Source: Streptomyces sp. CNQ-509 (GTDB lineage Bacteria > Actinomycetota > Actinomycetes > Streptomycetales > Streptomycetaceae). From it: a stretch of DNA of 64,000 nt. The notes below the pieces were generated by a model. It saw only the letters and a list, made by a program, of their open reading frames with translations, ran no database searches and had not been told where the DNA came from. Every line of letters starts with the position of its first letter. The first letter of the stretch is position 1. Where the stretch lies: NCBI RefSeq assembly GCF_001011035.1, contig NZ_CP011492.1:2115501-2179500 (forward strand), read 5' to 3'. The translations under genes and the position numbers were made by a program. This document shows, piece after piece, positions 63,701 to 64,000 of the stretch.

Positions 63701-64000
63701 CCGTCATCTCGCGCAGCTCCGAGCGGGGGTAGTTGGACCCGCTGGTGGTGACCCCGTTGACGGCGGCGCGGAACTGGACGGCGTCGCAGTCCGGCGTGGC
63801 GGTGAACCAGGGGTCGTTCGCGTACGTGGCGAGTTCCGGCTGGTAGACGTTGGTCGGCGACTCCTCCTCGCCGACCGGCAGCCCGATGTACCAGTCCGTC
63901 AGGTCCAGCACGTCGGCCGGGTAGTCACAGGAATCGCCGCCGCCGTCGGCTCCGTACAGCGCCGTCTCGGTGATGCTGGTCCAGTCGTTGGAGGTGTTGC
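60744..64000 (-). CDS. Multi-domain alginate lyase PL7-GH16-discoidin-PL6 (N-terminus off window)
   Basis: Very large secreted-type enzyme; 1,084 residues are visible and the N-terminus lies past the right edge. Numbering is from the Val codon at 63911. The open end is the tail of a discoidin domain. Then PL7 alginate lyase with all three signatures: RSELRE (63-68), QIH (108-110) and YFKAGAY (180-186). A GH16 domain has the catalytic EYDWVE (Glu346, Asp348, Glu351). A second discoidin domain spans about 470-595. The PL6 (chondroitinase B-like) beta-helix runs from about 612, with putative catalytic Lys815 (VSVKSND) and Arg836 (LSQRHGN). It combines endo-lyase and PL6 chemistry in one chain. 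Confidence 0.9.
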   Translation of the reverse strand, partial: NTSNDWTSITETALYGADGGGDSCDYPADVLDLTDWYIGLPVGEEESPTNVYQPELATYANDPWFTATPDCDAVQFRAAVNGVTTSGSNYPRSELREMTDSGETKASWSSTSGTHTMVIDQAITDLPADKPHVVAGQIHDADDDVSVFRLEGSKLYVTSPDDSNYKLVTDDYALGDRFQAKFVVGDGEIKAYYNGVLQTTLAADFEGGYFKAGAYTQADCERSSPCSDDNYGQVEIYDLSVTHDDGQGAGDPTEAAERYGWGEPLPISDEFDYTGPVDPEKWDVPSGTVGGTAQCWEGHAGNGRRCGKNSTVADGIMTMRGEANGDTGWIRQSRDTQYARWEIRSRSRNTGSSGGLYHPLHLIWPTAGDRLKNGEYDWVEYSNPDAQCLSAFLHYPESPSDEKEYRELCPVDMTQWHNFAFEWTPDALVGYVDGAEWFRLADGANSDRGDIQKMPLGNLVIQLDNFTGDSGLRPAVFEVDWVRTYPVTPGGDSPGAPVPVTGVTASAHDGNVAANTLDNDLSTRWSAEGEGVWIRYDLGSAKTAGSASIAWHQGDTRKNTFDVEVSDDGSSWRTVLSRQTSSGTTLQPQKYDFADTTARYLRIVGHGNTSNDWTSITETAIYGADGGDGGDPGDPGPGRTVEVADSDQLRDAMGDARAGDRIVLADGEYTIGKMSGRNGTADEPITVVAENRGRAVVTDGQLEVAGSSYVTFEGLKWTNSDTLKITGSNNVRLTRNHFRLTEESSLKWVIIQGANSHHNRIDHNLFEEKHQLGNFITIDGSETQQSQHDRIDHNHFRNIGPRAANEMEAIRVGWSEISQSSGFTVVESNLFEDCDGDPEIVSVKSNDNIVRHNTFRTSQGVLSQRHGNRGAFYGNFFLGEGKAGTGGIRLYGQDHKIYNNYFEGLTGTGHDAALQIDGGDVDTSGALNAHWRVYRATVVNNTFVDNVSNIEVGANYRLAPVDSVVADNVVTGGTGKLFNELKAPVDMTYAGNIAWPTGSATIGVTVPSDAVRAADPLLAPDGPVHRIGAGSPAIDAGTGRFAFVTDDMDGQARTGAVDAGADERSSSAVTRAPLTAADVGPSAA
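62118..62179. repeat. Near-identical discoidin-module repeat, internal copy
   Basis: At least 62 nt match 63939-64000 with two differences, at an offset of 1,821 nt (in frame). Both encode SNDWTSITETA followed by a Gly/Asp linker, the end of a discoidin module. The match continues beyond the window edge. Confidence 0.85.
63939..64000. repeat. Near-identical discoidin-module repeat, edge copy
   Basis: Partner of 62118-62179. It shows that the gene continues upstream with a second discoidin domain of nearly the same sequence. Total length of the duplicated module is not visible. Confidence 0.85.

Overview
The window is very GC-rich, with strong third-position GC bias, GTG/TTG starts, GGAGG-type ribosome sites and many 4-nt ATGA/GTGA gene overlaps. 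An HrdA-type sigma factor, a SARP regulator, XRE/DUF5753-DUF397 pairs and the set malEFG-malR, dnaG, dgt, nirBD, nasA and ppdK point to Streptomyces or a close relative. No tRNA, rRNA, insertion sequence, phage gene or CRISPR array was seen.

Layout. 0-5.3 kb: maltose/maltodextrin uptake (malE-malF-malG, leftward), the divergent LacI-type regulator malR and a secreted alpha-amylase, with related inverted repeats in both control regions. 5.4-11.1 kb: hrdA-like sigma factor, a coiled-coil protein, dnaG, a TetR regulator and an aminoglycoside-phosphotransferase-fold protein with a substituted metal-binding Asp. 11.3-27.1 kb: a probable specialised-metabolite locus. It holds an aromatase/cyclase-like protein, two adjacent DegT aminotransferases, a nucleotide-sugar 6-dehydrogenase, a SARP, a six-gene tightly coupled leftward operon (Gfo/Idh oxidoreductase, TIM-barrel isomerase, M20 peptidase-like protein, Ldh2-type dehydrogenase, second Gfo/Idh protein, unknown 135-aa protein), a methyltransferase, a BenE-type transporter and an FAD/NAD(P) protein. 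A LuxR-type ATPase regulator and an orphan histidine kinase follow.

31.4-39.6 kb: GNAT protein, ferredoxin-reductase-like flavoprotein, dgt, and the assimilatory nitrite reductase operon (accessory flavoprotein-nirB-nirD) preceded by a GlnR-box-like element. 40.1-43.9 kb: a regulatory or toxin-antitoxin-like island with an anti-sigma-like ATPase, two XRE/DUF5753 regulators, a DUF397 protein and several very small genes. 43.9-53.6 kb: SanA/DUF218 protein, TauE/SafE exporter, cutA, nitrate reductase divergent from a sirohydrochlorin chelatase-like gene across a second GlnR-box-like element, a PhoX-like protein, a Ser/Thr kinase with an external WD40 propeller, and an NmrA-like protein. 53.7-59.2 kb: pyruvate phosphate dikinase and a glycogen-debranching-type enzyme.

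59.2-64.0 kb: a secreted polysaccharide-degradation locus. A discoidin/beta-helix protein lies downstream of a very large enzyme, cut by the right edge, that joins discoidin, PL7 alginate lyase, GH16, discoidin and PL6 alginate lyase modules.

The two most notable systems are the 11-27 kb aminosugar-like cluster and the multi-lyase alginate enzyme. Nitrate assimilation is coherent across the window: nitrate reductase, nitrite reductase, a siroheme-related chelatase and matching GlnR-type boxes at both control regions.
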